A DNA stretch of 64,000 nt from Rhodococcus sp. HNM0569 (GTDB taxonomy: Bacteria > Actinomycetota > Actinomycetes > Mycobacteriales > Mycobacteriaceae), in contig NZ_JAASAE010000002.1 of assembly GCF_012726205.1 (NCBI RefSeq), forward strand, positions 417,254-481,253. Reading direction: 5' to 3'. Both the position numbers and the translations under genes were made by a program. The notes under the pieces were generated by a model. The model had not been told where the DNA came from and ran no database searches. It worked only from the letters and a program-made list of their open reading frames with translations. Below, one piece after another: positions 18,293 through 29,548 of the stretch (within the stretch, counting starts at the first letter, position 1; every line of letters begins with the position of its first letter).

Positions 18293-19060
18293 TCACGGCG
18301 TCGCGCGCAACTCCAGACCCACTCCGTCATCGCGCGTCACACGCATCGTGTTGCCGTCCACCGACGCGTGCACGCGGCCGGCGAGTGCCGCGAGCACCGC
18401 CTGTTCGACCTCCATGACGTCCGGTGGGCACGCCATGCGCGTGGTCGCCAGTGGGCCGAATTCGATTGTGTCCCCGTTCACTTCGGCGTTGCCCTGAAAA
18501 CGGTTGCAGCCGGTGGTGCCCGTCACGTGTCCGTCGGAGCCGATCTGCAGTGCGGGGGCCGATGTCTCGAGCGCGGCCGACGTGGTGACGGCGTCGGCGG
18601 AGATCAGTGCCGTGACCGTCCATTCGGTGCCGGTGATCGCGCGGTCCGGTTCGAGGATCTTCTGGTCCGTCAGCGTGACGGTGCTGTCCGCGCCGGTGAC
18701 GGTGAGAGTGTCGTCGTCGAGCTGCCACGACGGAGTCGATTCGAGCAGTCCCGTCATCCACGCGTCGGCCTCCGCGCGTTCGCCGATGCACGCCATCATC
18801 GTCGTGCTCATCGTGCCGACAGCGAGGGTGCCGTTCGCGGTGTCGACCGGGGCCGACGCGTGATTGCATCCGGCGTGCGCGCCGAGCATCCCGGGCTCGG
18901 CGAACGACAGGGTCAACGGGCCACCGCCGGGAATCGGTGTGCCGTCGACGGACGTCGACACGAAGGTCCGGCCGTCGAGATCCTGCGGTGCGGGTTCGTC
19001 TCCTCCGCTGCCGCACGCGGTGAGGAGTACCAGGCCGGCCAGCAAGGCTAGAGCGCGCAT
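18293..19060 (-). CDS. Secreted META-domain lipoprotein (HslJ-like)
   Basis: 255 aa. A short signal peptide ends in the lipobox LLTAC, with Cys at about residue 16. Two META domains follow: the first contains GMLGAHAGCNHASAP and MMACIGERAEA, the second GHVTGTTGCNRFQGNAEV and TTRMACPPDVME. Each carries the paired cysteines of HslJ-type domains. Such proteins are cell-surface and often stress-related; a specific function is not known. Confidence 0.87.
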   Translation of the reverse strand: MRALALLAGLVLLTACGSGGDEPAPQDLDGRTFVSTSVDGTPIPGGGPLTLSFAEPGMLGAHAGCNHASAPVDTANGTLAVGTMSTTMMACIGERAEADAWMTGLLESTPSWQLDDDTLTVTGADSTVTLTDQKILEPDRAITGTEWTVTALISADAVTTSAALETSAPALQIGSDGHVTGTTGCNRFQGNAEVNGDTIEFGPLATTRMACPPDVMEVEQAVLAALAGRVHASVDGNTMRVTRDDGVGLELRATP

Positions 19061-19070
19061 GCGCCCGAGA

Positions 19071-19703
19071 CTAGTGGGCGTGCGCGTCGGCCGGAGCCGT
19101 GCAGCCGGAATGCACGACGCGCCGCACCAGTTCGCACCATGCGGCCTCGAGCCGTTCGAGGGCGATACCGCGCTCTCGCGTCTGATGCATCACCAGCGAC
19201 GCGTCGAGCGGTGCGTAGAGTGCCTCGGCGAGCAACGCTGCGTCGGAGTCGACGCCGCACTCGCGCAGCAGCGCGGTGATGTGCGTGAGGGCGACGGCGC
19301 GTGCGGGTGCACCGAAACGGTCGTCGGCGACACGTTCGGACGCGCGCAGGATCTCGCCTTCGACGCCGATCTGGCCGAACCGCGCCCGGCCGTACGCGAG
19401 CAGGCGTTCGCACGGCGGGGCCCCGGGGCCGAGCGGCGGAGGGCCGAAGATGAACCCGTGCTGGATTTCTCGCTCCGAGTGGTCGAGCAATGAACGCATC
19501 AGGCCGGCGCGGCTGCCGAACCGGCGGAAGACGGTGCCCTTGCCCACGCCCGCACGGCACGCGACGGCGTCCATCGTGACGGCGTCCGCACCCAGCTCGG
19601 CGACGAGGTGCGCTGCCGCGTCGAGCAGCAGCGCCCGGTTCCGCGCTGCGTCACCCCGCTCGGGTGGTGTGGCCCCGATCTGGGGGAGGAGCTCACTCGT
19701 CAC
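19071..19703 (-). CDS. TetR-family transcriptional regulator
   Basis: 210 aa from GTG 19703. Residues about 20-65 form the TetR HTH (AVACRAGVGKGTVFRRFGSR), followed by an all-helical ligand domain. It is divergent from an NADPH-dependent FMN reductase gene at 19835, and a perfect 12-bp palindrome lies in the 131-bp gap. Control of that reductase is the natural inference; the ligand is unknown. Confidence 0.9.
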   Translation of the reverse strand: MTSELLPQIGATPPERGDAARNRALLLDAAAHLVAELGADAVTMDAVACRAGVGKGTVFRRFGSRAGLMRSLLDHSEREIQHGFIFGPPPLGPGAPPCERLLAYGRARFGQIGVEGEILRASERVADDRFGAPARAVALTHITALLRECGVDSDAALLAEALYAPLDASLVMHQTRERGIALERLEAAWCELVRRVVHSGCTAPADAHAH

Positions 19704-19737
19704 GCCCTCAGAATACAGACCGCGGCCACCGGTAAGA

Positions 19738-19749
19738 GGACCGCGGTCC
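19738..19749. promoter_or_regulatory. Candidate TetR operator
   Basis: GGACCGCGGTCC is a perfect 12-bp palindrome between the divergent tetR-like and FMN-reductase genes. The half-site GACCGCGG occurs again about 21 nt upstream (near 19718). Position and symmetry suggest the binding site of the adjacent TetR protein. Confidence 0.5.
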
Positions 19750-19834
19750 GTTTAGTGGTACTGTGGTTTCCGGTGCACCGTCGCACCCTCGTGAACTCTT
19801 TTTCCACGCTACGCACATCGAAGGATTCGGCTGT

Positions 19835-20392
19835 ATGTCCACCAAAGTTCTCGTCCTCGTCGGCAGCCTCCGCTCGGCGTCGGTCAACCGCCAGCTCGCC
19901 GAGGTCGCCGTCGCGGCGGCCCCCGAGGGAGCCGAACTGACCATCGCCGACAACCTCGGGGAGCTGCCCTTCTACAACGAGGACCTCGACGTCGAAGGCG
20001 CCGACCTCCCTGCCGTGGCCGCACTGCGCGAGGCCGCACGGGCCGCCGACGCATTCCTGCTGTTCACGCCCGAGTACAACGGCACCATCCCCGCCGTCCT
20101 CAAGAATGCGATCGACTGGCTGTCGCGTCCGTTCGGTGCAGGCGCCGTCAAGGACAAGCCGGTCGCCGTCGTCAGCTCGTCGCCCAGCCCGAACGCCGCG
20201 CAGTGGGCGCATTCCGACACCCGCAAGGCCGTCGGAATCGCGGGCGGCAAGGTGCTCGAGGACGTCACGCTCACGATCGGCGAGACGATCGGCAAGTTCG
20301 GCGACCAGCACCCGCGCGAGAACGCGGAGGTCGCACAGTCGATCGGCGCAGTCGTCGGCAGCCTCGTCGGGGCCACTGCGGTCGCTGCCTGA
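19835..20392 (+). CDS. NADPH-dependent FMN reductase (flavodoxin-like)
   Basis: 185 aa from ATG 19835. The FMN phosphate loop is GSLRSASVNRQLAEVA, and the second flavin loop is FTPEYNGTIPAVLKNAIDWL, both diagnostic for the chromate/quinone/FMN reductase family. A terminator follows at 20401. It probably reduces quinones or flavins with NADPH during oxidative stress, under control of the divergent TetR gene (inference). Confidence 0.92.
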   Translation: MSTKVLVLVGSLRSASVNRQLAEVAVAAAPEGAELTIADNLGELPFYNEDLDVEGADLPAVAALREAARAADAFLLFTPEYNGTIPAVLKNAIDWLSRPFGAGAVKDKPVAVVSSSPSPNAAQWAHSDTRKAVGIAGGKVLEDVTLTIGETIGKFGDQHPRENAEVAQSIGAVVGSLVGATAVAA

Positions 20393-20400
20393 TTCGTTCC

Positions 20401-20438
20401 ACACCGAAGCCGCCGGGCACGCCCGGCGGCTTCGGTGT
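20401..20438 (+). terminator. Transcription terminator hairpin
   Basis: A perfect 18-bp inverted repeat (20401-20418 with 20421-20438) is separated by AC, so the tip opens into a small loop. It begins 8 nt after the FMN-reductase stop and is followed by CTTCC. Confidence 0.85.
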
Positions 20439-20469
20439 CTTCCGGGCACGGCGTCACTAGCCTGAGGTC

Positions 20470-22692
20470 GTGAGCAACGACTACCTGTACCGGGCCGACC
20501 TCGGCGACGACGCGTTGACCGCGGACATTCTGCGACTCGTGCGGGCGCGGGGGCCGCTGTCGACCGACGAGATCGCCGCCGAACTCGCCGGGGACACCGG
20601 CAATGCCGACGACCTCGCCGACCTGATCGACGCGATCGACGATTTCGGCGACCACGACCTGTACACGCTGGGCGACCGGCTCGCGTCGCACGCCGCCGTC
20701 ACCGCGGACCGGGTCCTCACCCACCGAGTCACCGCCCACGAGATCGCGACCGATGTGATCGGCGCCGCGGACGTCATCGCGTTGACGTCGCACCACGGAA
20801 CACTCGCCGAGAACGGGTATCACCTGCTGATCGGCCCCGACGACGAGGAGATCGTGGCGCGCGGCGTCGAGCCTGCCGCCGACCGGATGGTGCTGCCGCG
20901 CGGCACTCTCGCCGGGGTCGAGCCGGGAACCCTGATCGCGGCGCGCCGGCGGGGCGACGTCCTCGAGTTCACGCCCGTGGCCGACGAGGACGTCCGCGCG
21001 GCACGTCCGGCCGTCGACGCGGTGGTTGCGGAGGCGGCCGAGGCCGGGGCGTTCGACTTCGACTTCCGTTTCGTCGAGGCCATGGCCGACGACCCAGGCC
21101 TGTTCACGACGCCCGCACCCCCGATCACCGAGGTCGCCGCGGCCGCGGGCATCGACGTGGTGGGGTTCACGGCCGTGCCACCGGGTGTCGACCTCGAGTC
21201 GGCGCGGACCGGCTCGCTGCTCAGCGAGTACGCGGACGACCTCGGCATCCCCGAGGACGCGACGCTCGGCGCCGCGGCCCTGGTGGCGCTCGTCGAGTTC
21301 GTGCAGGACGGCGGCACCGACGACGTCCGAGCCCGCTTCTTCGACAACCCCGACCAGTTCCTCGCCCTCACCGACCCGGAGGTCGCGTTGCGCGTGGGCG
21401 ACACGATCGTGCAGTCGGGCGAGTTCGACACGCTCGCCGTCGAGAATGCGGCGCTGCTCGTCGTCGAGCACGGCCCGCGCCGCGCCCGGGCATTCGCCCG
21501 GTGGCTCGCCGGTACCGCCGCCGACGCGGGAGATCGGGCGGGGGACGCCGAGCGGCACTTCGAGGGCGCGGGCGCGTACTGGCCGGCACTGCGGGATGCG
21601 GCCCGGATCGCGTCCGAGCGCGGCGACGCCGTGCGGGCGATGTCGTTGCTCGACCGCGTGCCGAGCGGCGAGCAGGGCCCGCTCTACGACGTCGTCGCCG
21701 AGTACCAGCCTGTCGACCGGCCGGGTCTCGGCCGCAACCAGCCGTGCTGGTGCGGGTCCGGCCGCAAGTACAAGAAATGCCATCTCGGCACGAGCACGTA
21801 CCCGCTGACCGACCGTGCGGCGTGGCTCTACCGCAAGGCCGCCGACACATTGGGCGGGCCGCGCTGGCTGTCCGCTCTCTCGGAACTGGTGACCGGGCGG
21901 GTGCAGCATTGGGAGCCGGGCGCCGAGTCGGTCTACCGCGCCTTCGAAGACGGTCTGGTCACCGACGTCCTGCTGTTCGAGGGCGGTGCGTTCGCCGACT
22001 ACCTCGTGCGGCGCGGCGCAGTGTTGCCCGACGACGAAAAGGAGCTCGCCGAGGCATGGCTCGCCGTCACGCGCTCGGTGTACGAAGTCGTGGCCGTCGA
22101 CTCGTCGGCGAACACGGTCACGCTGCGCGACGTACGCACCGACACGAGCCAGGAGGTCGTCGACGTCGTCGCGGCAGCCCACGTCCGCGCCGGCGACCTG
22201 ATCTGCGCGCGCGTCGTGCCCGCGGGCACGCAACTGCAGATGCCCGGCGGCTTCGAACCGGTCGACGCGGCGCGTACGGACGCGCTGCTCACCCTGCTGG
22301 ACGACCCGGCGGCGACGGCGGGCGACCTCGTCGAGTTCCTCACCGCGCGGTTCGCCCCGGCATCGGCCGTGGCGGCGAACGGGGATCCGCTGGTCGCGTG
22401 CACCGGCACCTTCGACCTCACCGACCATGCGATCGCGCGCAAGCTCGGCCGGGCGTTCGGCAAGGGCGACCACGACCGCTGGACGTGGCGAGACGACGAC
22501 CGTGTGCGTGCCGTCCTGCGTCTGGACCGCGCCGGCGAACCGTGGCAACTCGAGGTCGACGCCATGGACGAGGACACATTCGGCCAGGTGCTCGCCAAGA
22601 TCTCCGAATTCGACCCCGGATCGGTGCTGCGCGCGCAGACACGGCTGCCGGTGTCGGAACTCCTCGACGATCACCAGGGGGCCGCAAGCTAA
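20470..22692 (+). CDS. Large SEC-C-motif protein of unknown function
   Basis: 740 aa from GTG 20470. The only recognisable motif is a SEC-C zinc site near residue 422 (NQPCWCGSGRKYKKCH), the module found at the SecA C-terminus and in many uncharacterised proteins. The first about 60 residues (LVRARGPLSTDEIAAELA) look like a winged helix. The region before the zinc site is Asp/Glu/Ala-rich and probably helical; the part after it is about 300 residues with no motif I know. The zinc motif suggests contact with RNA, ribosome or translocon. Function not assigned. Confidence 0.8.
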   Translation: MSNDYLYRADLGDDALTADILRLVRARGPLSTDEIAAELAGDTGNADDLADLIDAIDDFGDHDLYTLGDRLASHAAVTADRVLTHRVTAHEIATDVIGAADVIALTSHHGTLAENGYHLLIGPDDEEIVARGVEPAADRMVLPRGTLAGVEPGTLIAARRRGDVLEFTPVADEDVRAARPAVDAVVAEAAEAGAFDFDFRFVEAMADDPGLFTTPAPPITEVAAAAGIDVVGFTAVPPGVDLESARTGSLLSEYADDLGIPEDATLGAAALVALVEFVQDGGTDDVRARFFDNPDQFLALTDPEVALRVGDTIVQSGEFDTLAVENAALLVVEHGPRRARAFARWLAGTAADAGDRAGDAERHFEGAGAYWPALRDAARIASERGDAVRAMSLLDRVPSGEQGPLYDVVAEYQPVDRPGLGRNQPCWCGSGRKYKKCHLGTSTYPLTDRAAWLYRKAADTLGGPRWLSALSELVTGRVQHWEPGAESVYRAFEDGLVTDVLLFEGGAFADYLVRRGAVLPDDEKELAEAWLAVTRSVYEVVAVDSSANTVTLRDVRTDTSQEVVDVVAAAHVRAGDLICARVVPAGTQLQMPGGFEPVDAARTDALLTLLDDPAATAGDLVEFLTARFAPASAVAANGDPLVACTGTFDLTDHAIARKLGRAFGKGDHDRWTWRDDDRVRAVLRLDRAGEPWQLEVDAMDEDTFGQVLAKISEFDPGSVLRAQTRLPVSELLDDHQGAAS

Positions 22693-23212
22693 CCCCTGGC
22701 TATCGCTCGGTAGAAGTAGACTTCCGCACCGCTCGTCGCACGCGTCACACGTTCTGTATCGAAGTGGATACGGGTGTCGGCCGGGTATGCGAGGATGGCC
22801 GATCCAGTCGTCGGACAAGAGGCTCCGGCGGCCCCTCTCGTCCGGTTCCGCGCGCGTCGCGCACCCGCCGACGGCGTCCCCGCGGGGCCGTGGGGGGAGT
22901 GGGGTGTGACGGCCGGGTGCGACACGCCGGGAGGCTCGGTGCCCCCCCCGTCGGAAATGTGACACCCGACACGCCGTCACCAGTGTCTTTTTCGATCGTT
23001 CCAGGCCGTCACTCGTGGAATTTCACCTTTGTGACTCACAACATCATGGGTTTGGCAAAAGTGTCGGACACAAGGTGTAGTGTCTTGACCACTGAGGGAC
23101 CACTACAGGGGCCAGTCCGATGGACAGCGACGCCACCAGCCGTTACAGGGGTCACTCGGGCACAGTGCACACATTCGTCAGCCGCTTCCGCGGCCGGGGA
23201 GAGAGGGACTTC
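22693..23212. other. Intergenic region upstream of the nrd operon
   Basis: 520 bp without a supportable gene. The first about 270 bp are GC-rich with a run of C near 22941; a few short frames there lack family features and ribosome sites. From about 22975 the sequence becomes A/T-richer and holds the nrd promoter region with two NrdR-like boxes. I see no clear terminator for the SEC-C gene. Confidence 0.6.
23036..23083 (+). promoter_or_regulatory. Tandem NrdR boxes upstream of nrdHIEF
   Basis: Box 1 at 23036-23051 (TCACAACATCATGGGT) matches the NrdR consensus aCaCwAtATaTwGtgT at 11 of 16 positions. Box 2 at 23068-23083 (ACACAAGGTGTAGTGT) matches at 13 of 16. Their starts are 32 bp apart, three helical turns, which is the spacing known for NrdR operator pairs. 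Box 2 covers a -10-like TAGTGT. NrdR represses ribonucleotide reductase operons when dATP is plentiful. Confidence 0.75.
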
Positions 23213-23446
23213 ATGAGCATCACCGTCTACACCAAGCCCGCTTGTGTTCAGTGCAATGCCACCTACAAGGCCCTCGACAAGGCGGGTGTCGAATACACGT
23301 CCGTCGACATCTCGCAGGACCCCGAAGCGCGCGACTACGTCATGGCCCTCGGATACCTCCAGGCGCCCGTCGTGGTCGCCGGCGACAGCCACTGGTCGGG
23401 CTTCCGTCCCGACCGCATCAAGGAGCTCTCGGCAAACGCTGCGTGA
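23213..23446 (+). CDS. nrdH: NrdH redoxin
   Basis: 77 aa from ATG 23213, with GAGAGGGA upstream. It is a glutaredoxin-like protein with active site CVQC (residues 11-14) and the C-terminal WSGFRPD motif typical of NrdH, which marks reduction by thioredoxin reductase rather than glutathione. It supplies electrons to the class Ib ribonucleotide reductase encoded downstream. Confidence 0.96.
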   Translation: MSITVYTKPACVQCNATYKALDKAGVEYTSVDISQDPEARDYVMALGYLQAPVVVAGDSHWSGFRPDRIKELSANAA

Positions 23447-23616
23447 GCGTCGCGCCGCGAGGCTCCGGAGCGGTGGGGAAGACTCTCCGGAGCGGCGGCG
23501 TTGAACCGAGCACGGCGGTCTTCCGTACCGGTGCCGCCGTGCTCGCGCACACCGGCTCACGCGTCACGTCAGACGCACCACAGATATCGACGTACTACAC
23601 GAGATGGTGAAGACCG
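23447..23616. other. nrdH-nrdI intergenic spacer with repeats and hairpin
   Basis: 170 bp inside an otherwise tight operon. CTCCGGAGCGG occurs twice (near 23463 and 23485), and an 11-bp stem (23508-23518 with 23534-23544) has a 15-nt loop. It could be a processing site or a partial terminator that sets the nrdH to nrdIEF ratio (inference). Confidence 0.45.
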
Positions 23617-24050
23617 ATGACTTCGCTGGTGTACTTCTCCAGCACGTCGGAGAACACACACCGATTCGTCCGAAAACTCGATCTGCCTGCCACACGGATA
23701 CCGCTGCACGACCGTGAGGGCACGTTCGAAGTGCACGAACCGTACGTCCTCGTCTGCCCCACCTACGGCGGCGGCTGGACGATCACGGGCCGCGACACGC
23801 ACTACGTGCCCAGGCAGGTCGTCCGTTTCCTCAACAACGAGCACAACCGATCGCTGATCCGCGCAGTCATCGCGGGCGGCAACACCAACTTCGGCGATTC
23901 CTTCGGGATGGCCGGCGACATCATTTCGCAGAAATGCCAGGTGCCGTACCTGTACCGCTTCGAACTCATGGGCACGCCCGAGGACGTCGACCGGGTACGG
24001 GAGGGGCTGGAACAGTTCTGGGAACACGAGCGAGAGCGGGAGCAGGATTC

Positions 24051-27276
<3,226 letters not shown>

Positions 27277-27295
27277 TCTCGCCGAACCCGTTGGG

Positions 27296-27348
27296 GCACA
27301 ATGTCACATCGTGTGCATCGAGCGCACACGGTGTGACATTGTGCTTTT
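27296..27348 (+). terminator. Terminator of the nrd operon
   Basis: A 21-bp stem with a single G-U pair (27296-27316 with 27324-27344), 7-nt loop and TTTT (27345-27348), 19 nt after nrdF. The converging B5 gene ends at 27369, so the hairpin also separates the nrd operon from the island. Confidence 0.93.
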
Positions 27349-27368
27349 CGGGCGATGGCGTGCGCGGT

Positions 27369-27785
27369 TCAGAATCGGTACGGCTGCGGCGTGCCGACAG
27401 CTGACGGTATCCGAGGTGGCGGGGGACCGGGGAGTCGTTGGAACGTCACTTTGGTGCTGCCGCGGGGGTTTCCGCGCTCACCGATGTAGTAGTAGCCGAA
27501 GGTGTTGGCGATCTCGTTCATTCGCGCGACGTCAAAGCTGTAGCGACGAGGATCCACCGAGACGAAATCCTGCGTGCCGAACAACTGCGCGAACGCAAGC
27601 TCCTGCTCGGCCGGGTGAGTGCCGCGCGGTCGGATCAACCACGATGTGACGAGGTGGTCGGCGCGGGTGACGACCACGTACGCGAGTGCTGCCGCGATCA
27701 CGATGATGCAACCGAGCAGGGCGAGGAACTTCGTGGGCGAAAAGCTCTGTGAGGCGTCCGCAGCCAGAATTTCCAGGAACATCAC
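27369..27785 (-). CDS. Family B protein (B5): single-pass membrane protein of the island array
   Basis: 138 aa from GTG 27785, whose GTGA overlaps the A5 stop; ATG 27782 is the alternative. One membrane helix (about residues 20-39, FLALLGCIIVIAAALAYVVV) is followed by basic residues, so the C-terminal domain should be cytosolic. The family core follows: VDPRRYSFDVARMNEIAN, FGYYYIGERGN, VTFQRLPGPPPPRIPS. I do not recognise the family. It is the last gene of the operon that begins at 32369. Possible immunity or accessory protein for the type VII substrate (inference). Confidence 0.8.
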   Translation of the reverse strand: MMFLEILAADASQSFSPTKFLALLGCIIVIAAALAYVVVTRADHLVTSWLIRPRGTHPAEQELAFAQLFGTQDFVSVDPRRYSFDVARMNEIANTFGYYYIGERGNPRGSTKVTFQRLPGPPPPRIPSAVGTPQPYRF

Positions 27786-27997
27786 CGACACCTCCGCGGG
27801 TACAGGCGTCGGAAAAAGAATGTGGTGATGTCGATGTGAATCCCTCGGCGCCGGCCCCACGCGAATACGTAACCGCGCTCGTAAGCCAACTCGGCAAGCC
27901 GTCGAGCCTCGAACATCTTCGCGGGAATCTCGACCAGATCACTGCCGTCGAAGTAGTGGTCTGCGAGGACCGCTGCGTGGTCATCCTGCTCGATCAC
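27782..27997 (-). CDS. Family A protein (A5)
   Basis: 71 aa from GTG 27997, chosen because GGGAGG lies 6 nt upstream; a longer in-frame start further upstream would overlap A4 entirely. It shows the family A pattern: YFDGSDLVEI, a helix RRLAELAYERGYVFAWG, then RRRG and FFFRRLYP near the end. No membrane helix. It overlaps A4 by 17 nt and B5 by 4 nt. It is the second of two A genes in a row; the B gene expected between them is missing. Function unknown. Confidence 0.8.
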   Translation of the reverse strand: MIEQDDHAAVLADHYFDGSDLVEIPAKMFEARRLAELAYERGYVFAWGRRRGIHIDITTFFFRRLYPRRCR

Positions 27998-28199
27998 GAT
28001 CGTCCTCCCGGAGGCGGCGGAAGAAGTAGGCCTGGTAGTCGGTACCATTTGAGCCTCTGCGCCAGCCGTACGCGAACACGTAGCCGCAGCGGTACGCGAT
28101 GTCGGCGAGTTCATGTGGCGAGATCCTGGATGGTGGGAGGATCTCGACCAGGTCCCTGCCGTCGAACCAGCGAGCGATCGGTGGGAGCGGATTGTCCAT
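27981..28199 (-). CDS. Family A protein (A4)
   Basis: 72 aa from ATG 28199, with AGGATC upstream. It carries WFDGRDLVEI, PHELADIAYRCGYVFAYG and YFFRRL, and is closest to A2 (both share IAYRCGYVFAYG and the Ser-Asn-Gly turn). The 58-nt gap before it is the largest gap in the array and contains a short hairpin (28222-28234). Together with the absence of a following B gene, this suggests a deletion or an incomplete duplication. Function unknown. Confidence 0.8.
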   Translation of the reverse strand: MDNPLPPIARWFDGRDLVEILPPSRISPHELADIAYRCGYVFAYGWRRGSNGTDYQAYFFRRLREDDRDRAG

Positions 28200-28257
28200 G
28201 AGATCCTAATTCTTTCGAGCTTCGCCTTCGGCGACGCGTTGGCAAGTCTCCGCCAGT

Positions 28258-28674
28258 TCAGGCATGCGGGTATCTGCTCCACGTATTGTGCAGCGACGGG
28301 AGACGGGGAAGGGGAGGCGCGGGAAGCCGCTGAAACGCGACCTCGACACTGCCGAACGTATACCCCTTCTCGCCGATGTAGTAGTAGCCGTGGCTATTTG
28401 CGACAGCATTCATTTCGACGACGGTGATCGTATACATCCGCGGATCGACGGTGAAAACATCTCGGCCGTCGCACTGCCGAGCGATCCGATGCTTCTGCTC
28501 GTCGGCGGGTGGTGCGGTCCGTCGCCCATACCGCACCTTCCAGCGATGGAAAAAGGGAAAGAGGCCGAGGCCGGCAAAGAGAAGACCGAGGGCGACGTAG
28601 GCAACGATCGTCTCGGGCCCCGTCTGAGATGCTGCGGCATCCGACGCCGGCAAAGTAGTGAGGTCGGGAGTCAA
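28258..28674 (-). CDS. Family B protein (B3): single-pass membrane protein
   Basis: 138 aa if started at TTG 28674, whose TTGA overlaps the A3 stop and gives exactly the length of B2 and B5. Membrane helix about residues 23-42 (IVAYVALGLLFAGLGLFPFF), followed by HRWKVRYGRR (positive-inside). It is the most diverged B copy: VDPRMYTITVVEMNAVAN replaces the ARMN motif of the others, but GYYYIGE and VAFQRLPAPPLPRLPS are kept. Function unknown. Confidence 0.78.
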   Translation of the reverse strand: MTPDLTTLPASDAAASQTGPETIVAYVALGLLFAGLGLFPFFHRWKVRYGRRTAPPADEQKHRIARQCDGRDVFTVDPRMYTITVVEMNAVANSHGYYYIGEKGYTFGSVEVAFQRLPAPPLPRLPSLHNTWSRYPHA

Positions 28675-28916
28675 CGGACAGTCCTGTTGCGGGGGATGAA
28701 GATTCTGCGGAAGTAGAACGTGCCTGTTCGTTGATAGCGGCCACGCATTCCCCACGCGAACGCGTAGCCGCGTTCGAATGCGATGGCCGCGAGTTCGTGC
28801 GGTGGCAGGCTTTCCGAATAGATCTCGACCAAGTCGGCGCCATCGAACCGTGCCGCGATGCGAGCCCGATACGCAGTGAAGGCGGCGGGATCATGCGAAG
28901 GGATCGAGTGTTTCAC
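28671..28916 (-). CDS. Family A protein (A3)
   Basis: 81 aa from GTG 28916, preceded by AGGAGA; the longest A copy because of about 15 extra N-terminal residues. Core: RFDGADLVEIYSESLPPHEL, IAFERGYAFAWG, TFYFRRIFIP. It begins 18 nt after B2 and overlaps B3 by 4 nt (TTGA). Soluble, basic at the C-terminus (PRNRTVR). Function unknown. Confidence 0.8.
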   Translation of the reverse strand: MKHSIPSHDPAAFTAYRARIAARFDGADLVEIYSESLPPHELAAIAFERGYAFAWGMRGRYQRTGTFYFRRIFIPRNRTVR

Positions 28917-28934
28917 AGGCTTTCTCCTGCAGGA

Positions 28935-29351
28935 TCACATGGGAATCTTGGTCCACCCGTTGTGCAGTGTCGGAATTCGTGCGGGTGGTGGTCCCGGGAG
29001 CCGTTGGAAGGCGACCTTCGTGCTGCCGACGCCGTTGCCGTGCTCACCGATGTAGTAGTAGCCGAATGTGTTGGCAATCGCGTTCATGCGGGCCACCGAG
29101 ATGGTGTACAGTCGCGGGTCCACCTTGACGATCGCAGTCTCACCGAATCGGGACGAGAATTCGAGTTCCTGTTGGGCCGGTTCGGGAGCGCGCCGCCGAC
29201 CCCACCAGACGATCAGTCGATGATCGACACGAAGCAGGACGGCCCACGACGCAACGCCGACGCCTATGAAGAGCGCGATCATCCACAGACTGAATCCGGT
29301 GACATCAACAAGTGATGCCTGGAACATGGTGGTTTCCACGTGCCCGGTCAT
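28935..29351 (-). CDS. Family B protein (B2): single-pass membrane protein
   Basis: 138 aa from ATG 29351 (ATGA overlap with A2). Membrane helix about residues 20-40 (FSLWMIALFIGVGVASWAVLL), then basic residues RVDHRLIVWWGRRR. The cytosolic part has VDPRLYTISVARMNAIAN, FGYYYIGEHGN and VAFQRLPGPPPARIP. It represents the family B consensus best. Function unknown; candidate immunity or accessory protein. Confidence 0.82.
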   Translation of the reverse strand: MTGHVETTMFQASLVDVTGFSLWMIALFIGVGVASWAVLLRVDHRLIVWWGRRRAPEPAQQELEFSSRFGETAIVKVDPRLYTISVARMNAIANTFGYYYIGEHGNGVGSTKVAFQRLPGPPPARIPTLHNGWTKIPM

Positions 29352-29548
29352 GTCGCGGGGTACAGACGACGGAAGAAGTAGGACTTGATATCGAGACCGT
29401 TGCTGCCGCTTCGGTGCCCGTAGGCGAACACGTAGCCGCATCGGTATGCAATGTCGGCGATCTCGTACGGCGTGAACTGGGATGTCCCGATCTCGACGAA
29501 GTCGGTGCCGTCGGATTTGTGTGCGATCGGCGGGAGCGGGGTGCTCAC
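29348..29548 (-). CDS. Family A protein (A2)
   Basis: 66 aa from GTG 29548, which overlaps the B1 stop (GTGA); an upstream in-frame ATG at 29578 would lie inside B1. Core: SDGTDFVEI, PYEIADIAYRCGYVFAYG, SYFFRRLYP. The first residue of the FDG motif is Ser instead of Phe. It couples to B2 by an ATGA overlap. Function unknown. Confidence 0.8.
   Translation of the reverse strand: MSTPLPPIAHKSDGTDFVEIGTSQFTPYEIADIAYRCGYVFAYGHRSGSNGLDIKSYFFRRLYPAT

Noticed and set aside
22774..22962. Small + strand frame in the 520-bp gap before nrdH
   Set aside because: No ribosome binding site, no conserved pattern, and it ends in Pro-rich low complexity.
21501..23216. 571-codon frame on the + strand
   Set aside because: It is a +1 shadow of the SEC-C gene, Arg-rich and without motifs.
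27532..27984. 150-codon complement frame in the island
   Set aside because: It overlaps A5 and B5 in another frame and shows no A or B signature.
28410..28894. Overlapping complement frames across A3/B3
   Set aside because: Shadows of A3 and B3; low-complexity Ser/Arg translations.
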